A DNA stretch of 64,000 nucleotides from Cycas panzhihuaensis (taxonomy: Eukaryota; Cycadophyta). Below, piece by piece: positions 61,805-64,000 of this stretch. Numbering within the stretch: position 1 is the stretch's first letter; every line of letters starts with the position of its first letter. A program made the position numbers and the translations under genes. The notes below the pieces were generated by a model. That model worked only from the letters and a program-made list of their open reading frames with translations, was not told the DNA's origin and made no database searches. The stretch is taken from assembly GCA_023213395.1 (NCBI GenBank), contig CM041465.1:245403741-245467740 (forward strand), read 5' to 3'.

Positions 61805-62037
61805 TGTTGGAATATTAGTAATGCACATTTGTTATGTCCACATGCAATTGGGTCCCACACTCCCTATCATATCATGTATTATAAATACACATGTTATGTA
61901 TTATATGACATAATCTGATGTAATATTTTTGTTATGGAGTTAATACAATTTGAGGTACCTTAAGGGTACCATTTAATCATGAGTTGGTTTGTTTTTGTTT
62001 GCGACTATTATTTCTTATGCAGGTTAGTTTTTTAACA
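61805..62037 (+). repeat. Co-5 3' LTR
   Basis: 233 bp, TGTTGGAATATTAGTAATGC to TTTTTTAACA. The end is supported by the AGCAC target duplicate and by resumption of Co-4 gag. TATAAATACACATG near 61880 is a possible TATA box. Confidence 0.85.
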
Positions 62038-62042
62038 AGCAC

Positions 62043-62590
62043 TTGCTGAGAAGTTCATAGATTTTGATAAGACCTTTGATACCAACTTTGCAACCTCTGA
62101 CTCTCTTCGAAATGCAGCCTTGCATTGGAAGAAGAAGAGGTCTATTACACAAAGAATCAAGGTCCCTCTCATGGCAGAGGAAACAATCGAGCAAGAGGAA
62201 GAGGAAGAAACAAGGGAAATTGCCCACAAGGTCAACCAAACCTTGAGTCACAACCTCAACAGTCTCAAGGCCATGGCCACCTCAGCAAAAAACAAGATAG
62301 TTAGGCCAAACTAGTACCTCTTCAGGGACTGACAATCAAACCATTATGTGTGAGTGGTGTAACTGTAAAGTACACTTTGCAAAATACTACAAAACTGCCA
62401 CTTATAAGTTGGCCAAGTTCCAACCGAAGCATATGGCTCACAATGTTGAAGAAACTTGTGAAGAATCATTTGGTGGTCTAGGTTCCGCACAAGCTCACTT
62501 TCAAAGAATTGAGAGATCTTCAACATCAAACGTCATTGACCAATCATAGAGATACTTTGAAGTTTGATGTTGATATGTCACTTATGAATT
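62043..62590 (+). pseudogene. Co-4 gag C-terminal part and degraded zinc knuckle
   Basis: Plus strand. LAEKFIDFDKTFDTNFATSD (62044 on) continues the gag frame left of Co-5. An Arg/Lys-Glu-rich segment in two frames (RKQSSKRKRKKQGK or EETIEQEEEEETREI) corresponds to the RGRG stretch of copia gag. CEWCNCKVHFAKYY (about 62350-62390) is a broken CCHC knuckle (C..C....H....Y). Several frame changes. Confidence 0.7.
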
Positions 62591-63052
62591 CCCTTCACCA
62601 ATGCCAACCCCTCTTGGAATTCCAAATAGCATTGCTTCAATCGATAGACAGTGGATCATGAACACAGGAACAACTCAACATATGACATACAATCGCAGTC
62701 TATATCAAACATTTGACTCAAATGTTCCAAACGTTGTTTACATGGCTGATAAATCACAACAACGTGTTAAAGGAATTGGTAACATTCGCTTGAAACTCCA
62801 AGGGTTAAGAGATTTCACATTGTTTGATGTCCTCTATATACCCAATCTCAGACAAAACCTACTCTCCTTATCCACACTCATATCCCGTGGATTTAATTTG
62901 AGTGTAACTGCAAATGACCAGACTCTCCATGTCATTCACCCTCCAACTAATCGAGTCGTCTTAATTAGAGATCTCACTAGCAAACTCTTTCAATTGAATG
63001 ACTCTCCATCTTTTGAAGCCCATTGTGCCCAGAGCCCTTGTGCTGATTAAGA
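62591..63052 (+). pseudogene. Co-4 protease
   Basis: Plus-strand frame open 62601-63050. RQWIMNTGTTQHMTYNRSLY carries the copia protease site, but WIMDSG/WILDSG reads WIMNTG: the catalytic Asp is Asn (AAC at 62661-62663). VYMADKSQQRVKGIGNIRLK, FTLFDVLYIPNLRQNLLSLS and LISRGFNLSV are the following copia segments. A TAA at 63048-63050 ends the frame before the pre-integrase region. Confidence 0.88.
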
Positions 63053-64000
63053 ATTCGCATTTAATACCACCCTAACCCACCCAAAGTTGTCACACAAAGC
63101 TCTTTGGCATGTTCACATGGGCCATGTTCACATTAATCGACTTAGAGATCTTTGTAACACTCTTCCAGGTCTTCCAAAGTTCTCCTCCAAGTCCTTCATA
63201 TGTGAAGCTTGTATCATTGCCAAATCTCATCGACAACCATTTCCCAAAGGTCAGTGGAAATCGAGCCATCCATTGCAATTAGTACACTCTGATCTATGCG
63301 GACCAATGCCCATTCCATCACTGAAGGGCAAGTTATATTACATCTCCTTCATTGAGGATTTCACCAAGAAAGTATGGGTAGCTTTTCTGGTCAAGAAAGA
63401 TGAAGTCTTAAGTGTCTTCAAAGAATTCAAAGCTCGCACTGAAAAAGAGTTAGACTATCAATTCAAATGTCTTCAAACTGATAATGGTGGCAAATATACC
63501 TCGCATGAGTTGGAAAGCTACTTTTGAGACAATGGCATCATACATCAAACAATAGTAGTAGGTACCCCACAATAAAATGGAGTTGTTGAACGCATGAATA
63601 GAACAATCATGAACATGGCTCGAGCTATGTTGGTATACAAAAATGTACATGCCTATCTATGGGTGGAAGCCATCTGGACAATTGTTTACTGCATCAATGC
63701 TGTTAGCCCATCAAAGCAAGGACAATCACCTAATGAAAAGTGGTTAGGATAGGTCCCCACTGTTCACTACTTCAAAGGTTTTTGCTCTACATGCTATGCC
63801 CACATTCCAGATCTAGATCGAAATAAACTCCAGCCAAGGGCACTTAAATGCATCTTTGTCGAATACCTTATGGACAAGAAAGGGTGCAAGGTCATTATAC
63901 TTTCACCACGAAAAATTGTCGTTACCATAGATGTTTTTGCAAATACAGAGGATCAATTGTTTAGACTGGACTCCAAAACACCTTCACACTGCTACAATGA
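63053..64000 (+). pseudogene. Co-4 integrase, cut by the window edge
   Basis: Plus strand. Zinc domain KALWHVHMGHVHINRLRDLC ... CEACIIAKSHRQPFPKG. Core D1 LQLVHSDLCGPMPIPSLKGK, D2 FKCLQTDNGGKYTSHELESY, then TGA (63525-63527), and E in NGVVERMNRTIMNMARAMLV. Stops also at 63572 and near 63750. C-terminal CYAHIPDLDRNKLQPRALKC and IFVEYLMDKKGCKVI follow. RT lies outside the window. Confidence 0.9.

Larger units (their letters stand above)
54846..62037 (+). mobile_element. Co-5: non-autonomous copia-like element (gag-like ORF only)
   Basis: Start TGTTGGAATATTAG at 54846 and end TTTTTTAACA at 62037, with target duplicates AGCAT (54841-54845) and AGCAC (62038-62042, one change). The 3' LTR is 61805-62037 (233 bp); the 5' LTR keeps only 54846-54916 and has lost its right part. 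Inside are a gag-like region, an acidic ORF, a 110-bp tandem array and a purine tract (AAGGGGGA, about 61796-61803). No protease, integrase or RT of its own: the copia pol inside belongs to Co-6. Confidence 0.82.

Overview
The window looks like nuclear DNA of a seed plant with a large, retrotransposon-dominated genome. Support comes from plant-type L1 LINEs with a C-terminal RNase H, Ty1/copia elements primed by initiator tRNA-Met, Ty3/gypsy elements with a DGG-type protease, and one intron-containing host gene fragment with GT/AG junctions. A gymnosperm is possible but is only an impression. There are no prokaryotic features, no CRISPR array and no recognisable tRNA or rRNA gene. Almost every coding stretch is a decayed retrotransposon with stops and frameshifts. 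Element names used here (Gy-1, GPX, Co, LINE, TRIM) are working labels.

Layout. 1-10776: a minus-strand Ty3/gypsy element (Gy-1), split by the plus-strand element GPX-1 (2058-9055, duplicated target GTTGT). 11110-26210: three more members of the same GPX family. These are GPX-4 (minus, 11110-~14910), GPX-2 (plus, ~14930-24565, carrying LINE-1 at 15802-21930) and GPX-5 (minus, 24566-~26210, carrying a 364-bp solo LTR). 27300-~43735: a minus-strand Ty1/copia element (Co-1), split by GPX-3 (28890-41826, duplicated target ATCCC), which is itself split by LINE-2 (33669-39954). A 320-bp miniature element (TRIM-1, 43336-43655) sits at the gag end of Co-1. 43738-47517: two decayed plus-strand copia elements (Co-2, Co-3). 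47709-49850: four exons of an RRP12-like ribosome-biogenesis gene, the only host gene seen. 51761-64000: a copia element (Co-4) running off the right edge. It is interrupted by a non-autonomous copia (Co-5, 54846-62037), which is interrupted by a nearly complete copia (Co-6, 56514-61658).

The most notable content is the GPX family, present as five copies or fragments. The best-preserved copies encode gag with up to four zinc knuckles and a retropepsin, then only the C-terminal tail of integrase; reverse transcriptase, RNase H and the integrase core are absent in every copy where that junction is readable. Two copies then carry a similar downstream open region (ORF-X) that ends in a charged helix. 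All 3' LTRs follow a short GGGRTAGA-like sequence rather than a classical purine tract. Shared architecture plus target duplications around GPX-1 and GPX-3 indicate a family mobilised in trans. Other observations are the 86-bp-LTR TRIM, a pair of related repeats in RRP12 introns, and two LINEs with 16-bp target duplications, both inside GPX elements.
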